From Nautilus pompilius (lineage: Eukaryota > Mollusca > Cephalopoda > Nautilida > Nautilidae): DNA of 64,000 nucleotides. Position numbers and translations under genes: made by a program. The notes under the pieces are model-generated. The model made no database searches, was not told the DNA's origin, and saw only the letters and a program-made list of their open reading frames with translations. Positions 1-12,600 of the stretch are shown here, in pieces. The stretch is taken from positions 1,051,501 through 1,115,500 of the forward strand of contig JACATO010000095.1 of NCBI GenBank assembly GCA_018389105.1. The letters run 5' to 3'. Position 1 is the first letter of the stretch. Each line of letters begins with the position of its first letter.

Positions 1-689
1 ATCCAATGGTTCAGGATTTATTATTACCTAATCCAGAAATATTCACATCTGATAGAAATGCATATGCCCTGAACTCAGATTATTTACTACTCCAATGCCA
101 TGAGTTAAAAAAAATCATCCAACAGTTTAAATGTACCACTACTTAAGAAATGATTATGAACAGCAATAAGTAGAAGTCCATGTTTGGCATCCTTACTGAA
201 TAAATAATAAGTACAGAAGGGTCTACCAGGTCTGTGATTCATTAAACTTCAACATAAATATTCAAACTATGACATTTTCCTTTAGGTTTGTTGGTTAATT
301 TTCAATGATATTAAAATCATGATTTAATAAAGCCTAAACTTTAATCTCTATATTAACTACTTTAAAATTCAAACTATTAACAAAATTTTCATGTTTACGT
401 TAAATATTGACACTGCATTGAAATTCAAATATAACGAAGGTTTAAGAAAAATCTGGATTTTATTTAGAAGGATGCGCACACACGGAACAGGTAGTATCAG
501 TGTACATCAGCAGCTATGTAACTCTATAGAAAGCTAGTGATGATGCCTGGAACGTCCTTTGAAAACTATCATGGCATCTCTGCAGCTGACAGATAGTATA
601 GTACTTCACTTCAGTACATGGCATAGACAAGATTTAGCAACACAGTAGGATGTTTGTACAAGATTAAAGGGCCCATATAACATAACTTA
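1..689. other. unassigned AT-rich DNA
   Basis: No open frame longer than about 60 codons and no repeat I can name. The sequence is AT-rich with short A and T runs. I see nothing in it that supports a gene. Confidence 0.6.
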
Positions 690-945
690 GCAGTGAACAT
701 TGGGCTCAGTTATTAGACTACTACTGAGATAATCAAGGATGGGGGGCATAGTTTAATTCCCAGTCAGGGCTCATTAGTCATCATGTAGATTTTCCCAACA
801 TCTAAATCTGAAAAGAGTTGTATAGGAAATATCCTTGCCAAAGTTGGAAATCCCAGGCCCATCATGTTGCAGGATAGACAATGCTTTCTAGTGGCTAGCC
901 ATGACAGTACATTCACTTGCCAAGATTGTCTCCAATGTAGAAAGA
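690..945 (+). repeat. tRNA-derived SINE, family A, copy 1
   Basis: The left part (about 693-770) looks like a degenerate tRNA head: a TGGGCTCAGTTATTAGAC stretch stands in the A-box position and TTTAATTCCCAGTC in the B-box position. The body shares landmarks with about nine other copies in the window: a 'CCAAAGTTGGAAAT' block (839-852), a 'CTAGTGG' block near 890 and a 'TGTCTCC-ATGTAG' end near 928. Strand is set by the tRNA-like head being 5'. The body is diverged, so the copy is old. A non-SINE tRNA-like repeat is possible, but the shared body makes a SINE the better call. Confidence 0.6.
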
Positions 946-2904
946 TTACATGCATCAATTGTAGAAGCTGGTATCTGACATAACAAAGTATCTCAGCTCC
1001 ACTGAACAAGTAAAATTACATTTAAGAACAAACAAAAAACAGCAGTTAAAAAAAAGATACTTGAAATAAATTAGTAACAATCAAATCAGACTGTTTATTA
1101 TCAACCAAAAACTATATTCATAGTAAAAGAACCATAACTCTACAATGAAGAACATCACCTGATAAATAGTGAGTCTGAAATCTGTTTACAATTTACTTTC
1201 ACTTCAATCAAATTAAAAGATTTTTAACTGAAGGCAATTAATAGAAACCTGGAAAAACATGTGTAACTGTCTATTTTATTCATTTATTCCACATGCACCA
1301 CAGCAAATAGAGGTTGAACAACACATCAGCCAGACATATGACTACCAGTGGAAAATCCATGTAGGAACTTCATGCATGATGCAGTTATATTCTTTAAAGG
1401 ACACAGGAGTCTGCCACTATGTACACTATCACAAAACCAATTCTTAATTGTAGAATCTACCTGTAAATATCAAAGAAACTTAATCTTATTGGCAAGCATA
1501 AATGACAGATGACTGCTCCAACTAACAGACATCAGCCATGATAGTAATGAAATGCCAAGCATACTGAACAGTTTTGTCCCCAATGATGACAAGGTGTATA
1601 ATATTAAATTAATGATAGCAGTTGTATGTATAGTATGCTGCAATTAATTAGAAAATGTAATGTTTCCTCAAAGATTCACACAGAGTTTTTAAGTTTTAGG
1701 AAACTAAAAATAACAAATTATACTAAAATTATTATTATTGTTGCATGAAAATGAAATATAAGTGAAAAATACATGCTTTAATTTTGGCATTTATTGCGTA
1801 CCTGCATGTAAATAAACAGTTTCCATTAGTTTGCTTGTTTTCTGACAGCTGATGTCATTAAATAATCTATCTACACAAGTATATGAACTTTGTGACGATT
1901 AAGATAATTTAGATTTCAACTAGACCATGATGTCTCTATGTTTACTACACAAAGCTTTCCATATTTCATTAACTGCATCATCAACATTAATATCTCATTA
2001 CTTTTTCATTATTTCAGTAACTACAGTCATAAAGGATCACTGGGCTAGCCAATAAAATTACAGTTGTCAAACAGATGATTTATCATCCAGAGCCCATCAA
2101 ATCAATTGCAGGCATCAAACTTTATCCCACCTTTTCTTTTCACATAATCCAGCTATTGCTCGACAACTAAAGTCGCACTAAACTGACAAGTGTAATCACC
2201 ATGGAGATTTTCCTAATGGCACAAATCAACAGAAATGGATACGACTCCAAATCCTTCCCGCAGTGCCAGAAACTTTGATGTGGAAGAGAAACTGACAGAA
2301 ATGTGAAAATACTGCAAATGTGTTTGTGGAAATAAAACATTAGATAGGACAAACATCCCTGACTTGCATCTGAAATCTGAATAATTTAAAGTAACACATC
2401 AACCCACATATGGATTCTACTATATTTTCATTTTTTAAACTCTAGAAACAACTGCTTGAGAAAAAAGCTGCTAATCTTTTACCTATGAGTGCAGAAGAAA
2501 AACAAAAAATTAACCAGGTGAACCTAGATACTACAATATTGGAGTGTGTGATTTATTCAGTAAGAAAGGCTGAGCCAGAGAAAGTTACTAGAAAAATTAT
2601 TTCTTTTTAGATTTCAGTTTCCGTACTAATTTGATATGCTGAATAAAATTTCAAAAAATAGGCAAATATTGTTATCTGAAAGGCCATGAAGTTTTATCTA
2701 TGGTCTCTTGTAATCATCTTAGATACATGTTTTAAATATATGAAAAAAGTTTTATTTAACTTGGATTAAATCAAAAAGGTAAAACTAAACAACTAATTGC
2801 ATATTATATTTGTTATGGCTAACTAAAGAATTTTAGAATATTAACCAACTTCAATACTTATATCTGCCATCACTGCAATTCTCTAAATAATAATATCAAA
2901 AGAA
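946..2904. other. unassigned AT-rich DNA
   Basis: Only chance-length frames occur (for example 62 codons at 1259-1447 on the plus strand and 61 codons at 2167-2352 on the minus strand). Neither resembles a known protein. No repeat boundaries recognised. Confidence 0.55.
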
Positions 2905-2906
2905 TA

Positions 2907-3789
2907 CAGTGGTCCTTTGTCTATCACGGGGGTTAGGTTCCAGAACCCCCCGCGATAGGCAAAAATCCATGAAGTAGCGACCTTATATTTATTTTATTAT
3001 TTATAGATATTTTTAAGGCTTCATAAACCCTCCCCACACTCTTATAAACCTTTCCCACACTCATATAAACACTTCCTATGCTCTTAAACACTCCATCCTC
3101 ACAATGGCTTTATTGCGGGAAGTTACCACCCTCTTCGCAGTTTGTTAAAAGACACTGTTGCCGTCGTCCTTATATTCTTTTCATCCTTCTTTATGTAGTG
3201 AACCGAAGATTCATTGATCCCGTAATGGTGGCCTACAGCCGCGTAGCTTCTCCCTTCCTCTAGCATGTCGAGGAGTTCCACCTTTTCTGCAATGGTAAGC
3301 ATCTTCCTCTGGCGCTTGGGTTCGGTGCCAGAAGCCTTAGAAGGCGCAGAATGTTTGGGCAACATCATAGGACACAGTGCTCTGGTTGGTCGCCTCCCAT
3401 CCATCAGCCAATAGTGTGCTGTGTACGATCTCACGTGGGCAAACTAGCTCAAGCAGAAGCAGCCGTAGCTGCGTTTTCCATACGTGCGAGTCTTTGTCTA
3501 CTCATCTGCTGTATGCTACGTATTTTATTTCGATTTAATATTCTTTTAATATGTTTTAATTAATATTTTTATATTTTTTAAATATTGTTTTCAATTTTTT
3601 TAGGCTATACAATGCTTATTTTACACAAAAAATAATTAAAATAATAAATATATAAAATTACCCATATACCACAAAATCCCGCTAATATAGCGAAAAATCC
3701 ACGATACAAAATTAGATATATACAATTTAAAAAATCTGCGATACAGTGATACCGTGAAAAGTGAACTGCGATATGGCGAGGGACGACTG
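2907..3789 (-). mobile_element. Tigger/pogo-like DNA transposon, deletion derivative
   Basis: The ends are inverted repeats beginning CAGTGGTCC on the left and, read on the other strand, CAGTCGTCCC on the right. TA dinucleotides flank both ends (2905-2906 and 3790-3791), the expected Tc1/mariner-superfamily target duplication. The left end carries the GC-rich 'ACGGGGGTTAGGTTCCAGAA' style sequence typical of Tigger elements, and it can fold back on itself. At 883 bp it is much shorter than autonomous Tigger elements (usually over 2 kb). The interior holds only the N-terminal part of a transposase, on the minus strand. I judge it a non-autonomous copy made by internal deletion. Confidence 0.85.
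3123..3434 (-). pseudogene. Tigger-type transposase, N-terminal DNA-binding part only
   Basis: A 103-codon uninterrupted minus-strand frame. Residues about 40-88 match the CENP-B-type N-terminal helix-turn-helix of pogo/Tigger transposases. Visible motifs include KRQRKMLTIAEKVELLDML, then RSYAAVGHHYGINESSVHYI, then a KKDEKNIR stretch, in the usual order. In the family this domain binds the element's terminal repeats; the following second HTH and DDE catalytic domain are absent because the frame runs into the truncated end of the element. The protein could at most bind DNA, not transpose. The first ~35 residues look like element leader sequence rather than conserved protein, so the true start may be an internal methionine near residue 45. 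Transcription is not shown by the sequence. Confidence 0.8.
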
Positions 3790-3791
3790 TA

Positions 3792-5610
3792 TTCATCTTC
3801 TGTGGCTAAATACTACTTTTCTTTTCTGAACTAGCTAGTCACTTTTCATACCTTACCATCAAATACCAATATATTAATTTTAGCATCAACAGAAACATGA
3901 GAGTTACAGCCAACTAAGTGAAACCACACAAAAAATTCTTGTAGCCTTCTATGAATTATGCAAGCAAACTTGACAAAACAAAACAACCTTAAAGTTAAAG
4001 CTTTTTTTATTTAGATTTTTTACTTATAAAATTACCTTCATAAAAATATATATATATATATCTATACAAGTAATAAACTATGTGGTACTAGCAAACAAAC
4101 ACTATCTTTTAACATTTATATATTCAGCCAAACTACAAGTTTAAAGGTTATTGAAACAAAGTTTTTTGTTTTGTTTTTTTTATAGGGGAAGTAACCAAGT
4201 TTAATTTTTTGGACTACAAGTGCTGCCAGTCAGATACTGGTAAATAATTTCTGGAAATATCTTCTCTCTTTTTATTGCATACAGACCATTTAGTAACTGC
4301 ATATTTTGTAGTAAATGAATCATCTATCAGAGCAGTTAAATATCACAGAGCATATCTTTAAGAATTAAAATTTGATTCAATATTTTTTATAATTATGCAC
4401 ATGGCATTTACTTAATGTGAAAATACATTGCATTTAATTTTTAAAAAATCAAATTTAATTTAATAAAAAGAACAATAGTATGCAACAGTGAAATAAGTTT
4501 TTTTTTTAATTACAAAAAAAATTAACTATTAATGTTTTGTAATTCTGTTTTTGATTAAAAGCACTAAAGGTGAACTTGTTATTTGGTGGAGGGGATTTAC
4601 AATATTCTACAGAAAATTTGCATTACATAAAAAAATCATATGATTTGAATATTTTGAAATACTAATTGTGTTGGCTGGAAAATTGTGTTGTTTTTCTTAA
4701 TTAATAGATACAATCAAAATTTGAACTGCACACTTTTACTAAGTCATGCTTCACTGCATTTGGCCTTTATGCTTGCTGTTCTTGAAGAAAACCAATGTAT
4801 AGCTGGTTTATTTGCACGTAATGAAACAGACACAATATACTGGCTGGTTGGCCAAATTTTGAAAGATAATAACCAGATACATGAGAGCTAAGTAAAGAAC
4901 TATATTCTTACAATGTCTCCAATATAGATTTTCACACCAGCACATACTAGACCTAATCTTAGAGTATCTAATTTGGAATTCATCCCACGTAGACTTTTAA
5001 GAGAAATACCATCATCATGTATTCCACTCACAGGTGATACATTATAGCTATGTTAGAAATGCAAAAATGCTAAATTTTTCTGTGTGCAATTTGGGACTTG
5101 TTCTGATTGTCTTGATAAATTATATTTAGCAGATCAACACTTGTTCTCTGAAAGTAATAAAAGCCAAAAATGTCATTACAATATTATGGTGACGTGCAAG
5201 CAATAGACGCAAGCCTCATTAGTTAAGCAAACTTTGGTAAGAATAGCTGCAAAATTTCAGGAAATCAGCCATTAAGAGCCTTTGTTTTAGAAACTTCATA
5301 ACTAAGATTTGTACAAAAATAGCAGCTAATGAGCAGCATGAAAAAAATCACACATGAAAAATATTGTGCTTTAAGATATTTTTTTTTTAAATTTTCAAAA
5401 GTAACAGTTTTCTAACATGAGCATAATTCACAAATATTTTTGTAAAATTGTTATATATGCAAGGTTAGCAACGATTTTATATTAACTAATTTAATGCAAA
5501 CATTCTAATATTTAGTGATTGGTCATTTACACAATATGCTAAAATTTAAACAGTCACCTGAATACCATCCAAGTGAATATTTGTTCTGCTTACGAACTAG
5601 GACTGCATTG
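3792..5610. other. unassigned AT-rich DNA with a TA run
   Basis: Contains a (TA)n run at about 4044-4065 and several A or T homopolymers. A 68-codon plus-strand frame at 4685-4891 has a plausible amino-acid mix but no family I recognise and no supporting splice context beyond a weak TTAATAG just upstream. I do not call it a gene. Confidence 0.5.
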
Positions 5611-5885
5611 GGCAGCCAGTGATTACTCTAGTGGACTGCCAAGACAGAGCCCCAAAGTTCAATTTCCTGTTGGGTTCGTTCTGATTTGACGTTCCTTCTT
5701 GGCACAGTTTCTTCTTACTCTTCTTCACTAGTCATATTTATTTCCACCCACATCTTAAAATGTAGACTTCTGGCAAGAATTTCCCCTCCAAAGCTGGAAA
5801 TTCACACAGGATGAGCAATGCTCTCTAGCAGACAATTGCAAAACTATGCTTCCTTAGCAGAGATGTGTCTAATGTAGAGTGGTAC
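5611..5885 (+). repeat. tRNA-derived SINE, family A, copy 2
   Basis: The head at about 5611-5680 has a tRNA-like layout: GCAGCCAGTGATTACTCTAG in the A-box region and AGTTCAATTTCCTG in the B-box region. The body follows the family order: 'CCACCCACATCTTAAAAT' near 5747, 'CCAAAGCTGGAAATT' near 5788, 'CTCTCTAGCAGACAATTG' near 5820 and 'GTGTCTAATGTAG' at the end. It is one of the more complete plus-strand copies. Confidence 0.7.
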
Positions 5886-6085
5886 TCTGACATTAATAAA
5901 TCTAATGCTATTTGCACTTAAACTTTATCAATGTGAATTCACTGAAACAAAATGAAAAATTAAATAATCTAAAACAAAAGAAAATATTTTAATAGCAGCT
6001 TGAATGGTTAACTTCACAAACTAAACCACTCCATAAAAGGGAATAATCCAGTGCACAGTTTCTTTTTTTAAAAAAAATACTTTTA

Positions 6086-7154
6086 TTAGGTTGTTACAAA
6101 AGTTTTGTCATGTTTTTTTACCACAACAATGAGACTTCACATCGTTGCTGAAAAGTTTATTAACCAAAGTAAGTTCCATTACAATCAATACACTTCTGCC
6201 AACGAATTACCAGCACATTTATACCAATTTTAAAAAAATCTGGATTTCTGGAGTCGATAAACTGTTGGAAGACAGTTTCAATTGCTGCTTGGTTGGAGAA
6301 GGATTTCATATGGAGGAAGCTGTTGAGGTGTTTGAAAAGGTGGTAGTCTATTGGAGAAATGTTTGGTGAATAGACTGGTTGAGGGAGAACTTCGTATCCA
6401 ACACGTTCAGTTTCTGAAGAGTCATGAGGATGAGCATTGTCATGGAGCAAGATTGAGCCTCTTCGATTCACCAATGCTGGCTGTTGTTGGGAGAGCTTCT
6501 GATGAACAATGTTTAATTCACAACAGTACCTTTCAACTGTGATGGTTTCACCAGGTTTTGTTTCTTATGACAAGTGAAGAGCAGATCTCCAATCGATGAT
6601 TTTGCTGTTGTTCATTCAACTCATGAGGTACCCACTTGTCAAGCTGTTTCACCTTGCCTATTGTGTAAAGGTACAAGGAAACAGTTAGTGCTTACATCAA
6701 GCTCTCCATAAATTTCTTGCACTATTTTTCTTGGACTGGCTTCAACTGAGGCTTTCAGACGGTCGTCATCACAGCTGGAAGGACATCCACTATATTCCTT
6801 ATCTTCGAGACTCACATCTCCTGATCAAAAATTTGCAAACCATCCTTGTACTGTGTGCTCCTTTGCTGTGTCCTCACTCCATGCTGGCTTAATGTTATGA
6901 GTTGCTTGGCCTGGTTTGAACTCATGAAGCAAAATGGCACAAAAAACTTTTCTATCCGTGCTTCACTCGGAATGCTGAAACAAATATCCATTTTATGATT
7001 TTTAAAAATGTAGGTTTTTTTTTCCATAATGTGTGCCGAAGCAAATGCTACAAAACAATATTTAAGTTATCTACATACACCTTCACAAGCATGCAAAAAA
7101 TGAACCCCAAATTAACATAATATAAAAACCGATAAAACTTTTGTAATGATCTAA
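6086..7154 (-). mobile_element. mariner-like element, inactive
   Basis: Inverted ends match well: TTAGGTTGTTACAAAAGTTT on the left and TTAGATCATTACAAAAGTTT on the right read in reverse. TA duplications flank both ends (6084-6085 and 7155-7156). The length, 1,069 bp, is about 200 bp short of a typical 1.3 kb mariner, so the copy has internal deletions. The transposase lies on the minus strand and is broken. Both ends remain intact, so the element could once have been mobilised in trans. Confidence 0.93.
6160..6990 (-). pseudogene. mariner transposase, broken
   Basis: The C-terminal third is still open (6160-6474, 104 codons). It shows the mariner catalytic motifs: LLHDNAHPH, then YSPNISPIDYHLF, then a W-KCID-G-YF ending. 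The spacing from the Asp of HDNA to the Asp of PIDYHLF is 30 residues instead of the 34 usual for D,D34D mariners, so four codons are lost between these catalytic residues. Upstream, remnants of the N-terminal HTH part (CAILLHEFK-like and TVQGWF-like stretches, about 6840-6950) are readable only across frames with stops. The family cuts and pastes DNA at TA sites in the nucleus; this copy cannot make an active enzyme. Confidence 0.9.
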
Positions 7155-7156
7155 TA

Positions 7157-9424
7157 CTTATGAACCTTAATATTTCAAGGACCATTTTACTTTAAGAAAA
7201 CATAAACAAAACCTGAATGTTATAAAAAAGGATAACTTAATTGACATCAAATAATTTAAATGTGTTTAGTTTTTAAAAAAACTATACTCTACTGACAAAA
7301 TGGAACAAGCAGACACAAAAGTTTTATTATATTGCACTTTTAAAAGCAGAAAGAAAGAATGGAATAGCCTGGTGTTAGAGCATAACTACCTTCTATTTAA
7401 TTTTATAGGATTTCTAAGTAGGGTAACAGTTTAGTTTTTTGGTTAGGATGAAGATGTGGTACTGTTGGCACTGGGACCAATCAAGTACCAGCTCAATCTT
7501 GGTGGATGTTGATGAGGCAGCTAAGAACTCTATCAGAAATCTTCTCTTAAAGCAGCAAGGTGTGTGGTAAGCTTGCCTGTTCCTGACTATCTCACCCATC
7601 AGATTGCATTAGGAAGACCCTGGCAGGCCTAACAGGGAGAAAATACAGAGCTTTAGCAACCCTACCTAATCCCACTCTTCTGAGCTCAAACACACATACA
7701 CCATACCTACCTTTTTCAAACCCACTAGTTTTCCTTAGAATTACCATAAACTATCGCTTAGCAACTCATAATTTAAAGATAGTACGTTTTATTTATTTTT
7801 TCTTAAAATAGGCTTCACCATGAGCCTGTGGTTGTATTTGAAATATTTTCTTTCAATCAAAACTTTATAAATTCCACAGCCCTATTACCTTAGAGAAAAT
7901 TCACCGGGACTTTGACATATTATTATAAAGAGGCCAAAATAATCTTGATATATATATTTTTTAAAGTGCATTTATACCCTGACTAATACATTACCTAAGC
8001 ATTTTATTTTTGATTTATCATGAAGGTTTTTCTTTCTCAAAATAATATTCTTTGGTTTAAATATTGCATGATGGGCATTTATTGAAGTTCAGTTTTATTT
8101 CAGTCGGGTGATTACTAGAAAAGCCCCATAGTATTAAAACAATGCCAAGTTATTGTGTTAAAAATGCATTTTTAAATATTAGTGTTTCGTTAAAGAAAGG
8201 AGTAATGCAGTAATGTAGAGTGCCAATGTACAACAACAAACAAGTTTATTTAGCTCCTTTGTTAAAGTGAATGAGTTGCTTAAATGCCAGTCGTAACTCA
8301 TTAGAGGTGAAAATGACTCCTCTGCACATCTAGTGTCCTTTATTGGGGTGAATCCAGGAACTGACAGAAAAATCAAATAAGAATGAAGCTAGCCAACAAA
8401 AACCACTATTTTCTTTTTCCCGTACTGACATTACCCAATTCCAAAGATTCAAGTAATACTGAATTAAATATGACAAATTTTTATTAAAATTACAGTAGCT
8501 CAAGTTTTTATTAATTTGTCAATAAGAATTTTATAAGAGAGAAAACAAAACAAATCAAATCAGAAGAAAAGAAACTTTAAAAAAAATTTTCAATAAATTT
8601 TGCATCTTTTACCAAGCTATCACTTTAGTTTTGCATCTTCTTCATAAAGCAATAATTATAAATTTTATCTCAGGTAATAAAGTTAAAATACTATTCTCCC
8701 TACACTTTGACTACCCCTCAATTAGTGATAGAGCACCATACAGCTCTCAATAAAGCAAGGAATCATTATTTTTTGTTATTATTATTTTAGTGTTATAAAT
8801 GCATCATTACACAGTAACAAATCAGAGTGTAATAACCTGAAATATGGAAGTTATTAACACTACAGTGCTGGGATATGAAAAATAAAGAAAATCAAAGCCA
8901 ACATTGATAGAGTGGATTTTAATAAGATTGCATTTACTCAAGTCATTATACTACAGTTTATTTTAGCATTTGTGCTGGTTTGTGTGTGTGTGTGTGTGGT
9001 GTGTTGTTTTTTTTTAAAAACCAAATTAACCAACTCAGCATCTCTCTTGGAAATTCTTTAGATGAAAGTATAAATAATACTCATATATATATATTTATTT
9101 TTTTAATCAGTAGTTTTCCCAATGAGCATTTACTTTTGAGGCTTTTGAAACAAGGTGTCAGAAGATAGATTTCCGTGTTTAGCATCAGTTCACACATGAT
9201 TGCATTTGAATTATCTCTCTGAGGTGGGTGTTGAAGGCAGCAGAAATAATGTTTGATAAAATAATTAGTTTGCATGCTTTAATTCAAATGATCAGCATGC
9301 CCTGAGAAACATAAATTCTAAAATAAAGAATGGTTCACACATGCACGTATGTATGCTTTTCTTAATAAGCATTCTTACCACTGAAATCAGAAAGGGGTAT
9401 AGATCAAGTCTTCTATGGTCGCTT
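7157..9424. other. unassigned DNA with a TG microsatellite
   Basis: No supported gene. The part from about 7410 to 7640 is richer in G+C than its surroundings and may be an old repeat, but I cannot match it. The rest is AT-rich with homopolymers. Confidence 0.5.
8980..8998. repeat. (TG)n microsatellite
   Basis: About nine uninterrupted TG units, followed closely by a T run. Likely length-polymorphic. Confidence 0.95.
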
Positions 9425-9600
9425 AATCCAGATTAGAAGGTGGGACTTCCTCAACAGAAAGAACTCCGCTAAAACCTTTGTTTTTAAATGTGTGAAGAAA
9501 CCAAAGTGCCCTGAGCCAACCTGCATTTATATGAGAACCTTCAGAAAACTGATTATTCCATAGCAATTGTAAAACTCTAATGAATCTGATCATTCTCTTC
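9425..9600 (-). repeat. possible SINE family A fragment
   Basis: The stretch 'TTTTTAAATGTGTGAAGAAACCAAAGTGCC' split across 9480-9510 resembles the body of minus-strand copies, for example the 'TTTTTAGATGTGGGAGGAAACC' block near 26838. No tRNA-like head is visible. Weak call. Confidence 0.3.
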
Positions 9601-12600
9601 AGCATATTAATGCAGCTACAATAAGCTTGATTCTGACAGATTTGTCAGTCTGAAATGTTCTGGCTACAAACAACCATGTATAAGTCCTAATGGCTTCCTG
9701 CATTGTAGATACCAAATAGAAACAAATTGTCCATCCTCTTTTCAACAAACAAACAAATTCTACAGAGTTATGCCCACCTTTACAAAAATCACCATTAATC
9801 CTATTTTCTTATAAAAATATCTCATGTTACATTAGCTTCCCTGGACAGCAAAACCTCTTCAGTATCCCTGTATTAACCTCTATTACTGTATAAACTACAT
9901 AATGTAGGTAACTTGAAAACCCTAACCCTCTGATTAATGAAAATCATCAATATTTTTTTCAAAAAAATCTGGAGACGTTAAAACTATACACCATTCTCGC
10001 TAAGATATTGCTTCAGTTGGTTACTGGCCCTCAATCATTTTCAAATAAATATCAGAGTACACTAAAGTTTTAAGTTAACCAAAAAAAAAAAAAACAACCT
10101 CCAAGATAGCCCAAAAATTCTATAAACCATATTTATTTCCTAGTAAAATAAAAGCAAAATTTACATATATAATATTTCTATACTACTTTATTATAAAAAC
10201 AAATGGCTAAAATTTTTTTTTTAAAATAACTTAATTATTATTATTATTAAAGTAATGGTATATTTGTTATTCATAGTTAATTCCTTTCTACAACTGCATT
10301 ATGTCATAGCAGCAGCAGCAGCATCTATATTACAAAAAGAATTCATTGTAACAATCTTACATAATAGGTATTTAACCTATTCATAAAAACCTAAAATCAA
10401 CAAATAGATTATTTTCTGTAAATAATTGTTTTTTATTATGTAGATATAATAAATATAGATCTCTACCAACATTGGAAAATATATTTTTCATAACTTATTT
10501 TTTCATTGATACCTTTTTAAATTCAGATTTTGAAAAATTATCCAGAGATTTTACAGATGTCAAAAACCCAGAAGCCTGCCACTAAATTCACAAAGGCCGA
10601 CAGCAAGATATAGCCAATGAAACTTGAGAGTCAGATGCTAAAAATGAAGGCTTCAGAGAACATTAACAAGAGCAAGGCTCAGGTTTAAAAAAATGGATTC
10701 AATGAATATTAGGGTACAAATAGGAAGAGATCTGGACTTCAATGTCAAAACTAGAGTTTAATGAGAAGAATTATGAATGTGAATTCAATATCCAAAACAC
10801 AAAAAGATTATTCCAAAGACATAAGCGCTTTCAGTACAAAAGACATAAGTTTGTATTTTTTTTAACAGATGGAAACAGACATAAACCACAATCGAGTAAA
10901 CCTGGTGGCAGATCAAAACTAAATCTTTTCAGAATCTTTAATTTAAACATTTTACACAAAATCAACAAAAATACACAACCTGTAAAAGATAATGAAATAT
11001 TTCTTACTTAAAATTAGAAAATGCATTTTATATACTCCATTCAAAGACAGTAATGTCATGCCAGAATACAAGAGCATTTTCTAACACATTGGCAATAATC
11101 AATAACCAATTTCTTTCTTTTAAAAGGATGTCAATATTAGGTCTCCCCTAGTATATATATATTTTGTAGACTATGCTTCCTTTTGCCTACCAGGTTATAA
11201 TAAATTGTGCTTCCTCAAATATTTCCCCTAGGTTTCCAAACACTGCTTGCTTATACAGTATATATATATAAATATCAAGGGAATTATTCATTATTTTGAT
11301 AATTACCTACACTGAGAAGCTGATTCTCCTGGTTCCATTTCTTTTGAAGCAAACCTCTGCCAACTTGTGCTAACCTAAGAATTTAAAAAATGAAATAAAA
11401 CATATAGTTTGTTATCAGATTTATATATATACAGATCTGGAATTTCCAGAGGTATTTGTTTCATATGCCAACATTCTGCCAAGATGAAACAGAATGAATT
11501 ATATATTCGGTCTTTATTGTCATGGTTAATAAGAATCTAATGTAGCAGGGGCTGTCTAGAACTGTATAAAAATTCTACCAACAAAAAATGGTGGTTAAGG
11601 ATCACCTAGGATGCATCATATTTGTTTTATGCTTAGATGCTAAATACTAGTCACATTTTATTTTAAAAAATAGAAATTTATACATATATAATAAAGGGAT
11701 GTCTTACTAAGTAGTAAGTCAAGTCATCAGAAAAACCACTTGTCAGAAAAGTACTTTCACATTTGTACTCCATCAGTGATATTAAGTGAATAAGTAATTG
11801 TTTCACAGGGAAATCTCTTAAGTAGATGACAAAATTTCCAGGTAATTGTTGCCAGATGGAAAAAATTTAAAAAAGATTTTCTTAAAGACTAAGGAGAGAG
11901 ATTTCAATAAAAATAAAAGCTCCAATCCTACAGATCCTAATAGCCTTAATAAGAGTGATAGAGTATTTTTTTTTTTTTAAATTTTAATTTGGAGACGTTT
12001 TGACAGTACAACACAAGAAAGAATTTAATGGGAGTTGCAGGTAGTTCTGAGTTATCTACTTAAGTCGATTTATCGTTTTCAGTTCTACACTTGCTGGCCT
12101 TTTATTGACAATGAAAGAAGAATGGTCCATAAAGGAGATTTTGATCTCATTAGATGATTTTCATATCTTTTATCCTTGATCTGTTGCACAGATAACAGCA
12201 GCAATGCACTAAAAGACATGGATTGATGTAGAGAATTTAATGATGATTGAGTAAAAAGAGAGAGAGAGTAATACCTGTAATTATGGCCTGCTGTTTGAAG
12301 GACACAGGACACCAGTAAGTTTAATGAAGTCTGGGTGGGGCACAGAGACAATCAAAAACATCAGGTATAATCACTGTGAAAAGGCCTGCTGGTTAAGTAG
12401 GGACAGTACATACAATAATCCTGTCATTGTCTGTGTCCAGAAAAAGGTAAAAGAAAAAATCTATACACTATTACAAGGCTTGATAATGAAGGCCATTTAA
12501 GCAATAAAAACTCAATTTTGTTTATCTGGCAAATGATATATATGTAATGTATATCCTCTCACTAATATAAAAGTTATTGAGAAATTGTGATAAAATATTT

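Noticed and set aside
4685-4891. 68-codon plus-strand frame with a fairly natural residue mix
   Set aside because: No recognised family, chance-length for this base composition, and only a weak splice-like TTAATAG upstream.
7410-7640. G+C-richer patch as a gene or repeat
   Set aside because: The 61-codon minus frame there is unrecognised and I could not align the patch with any other copy in the window.
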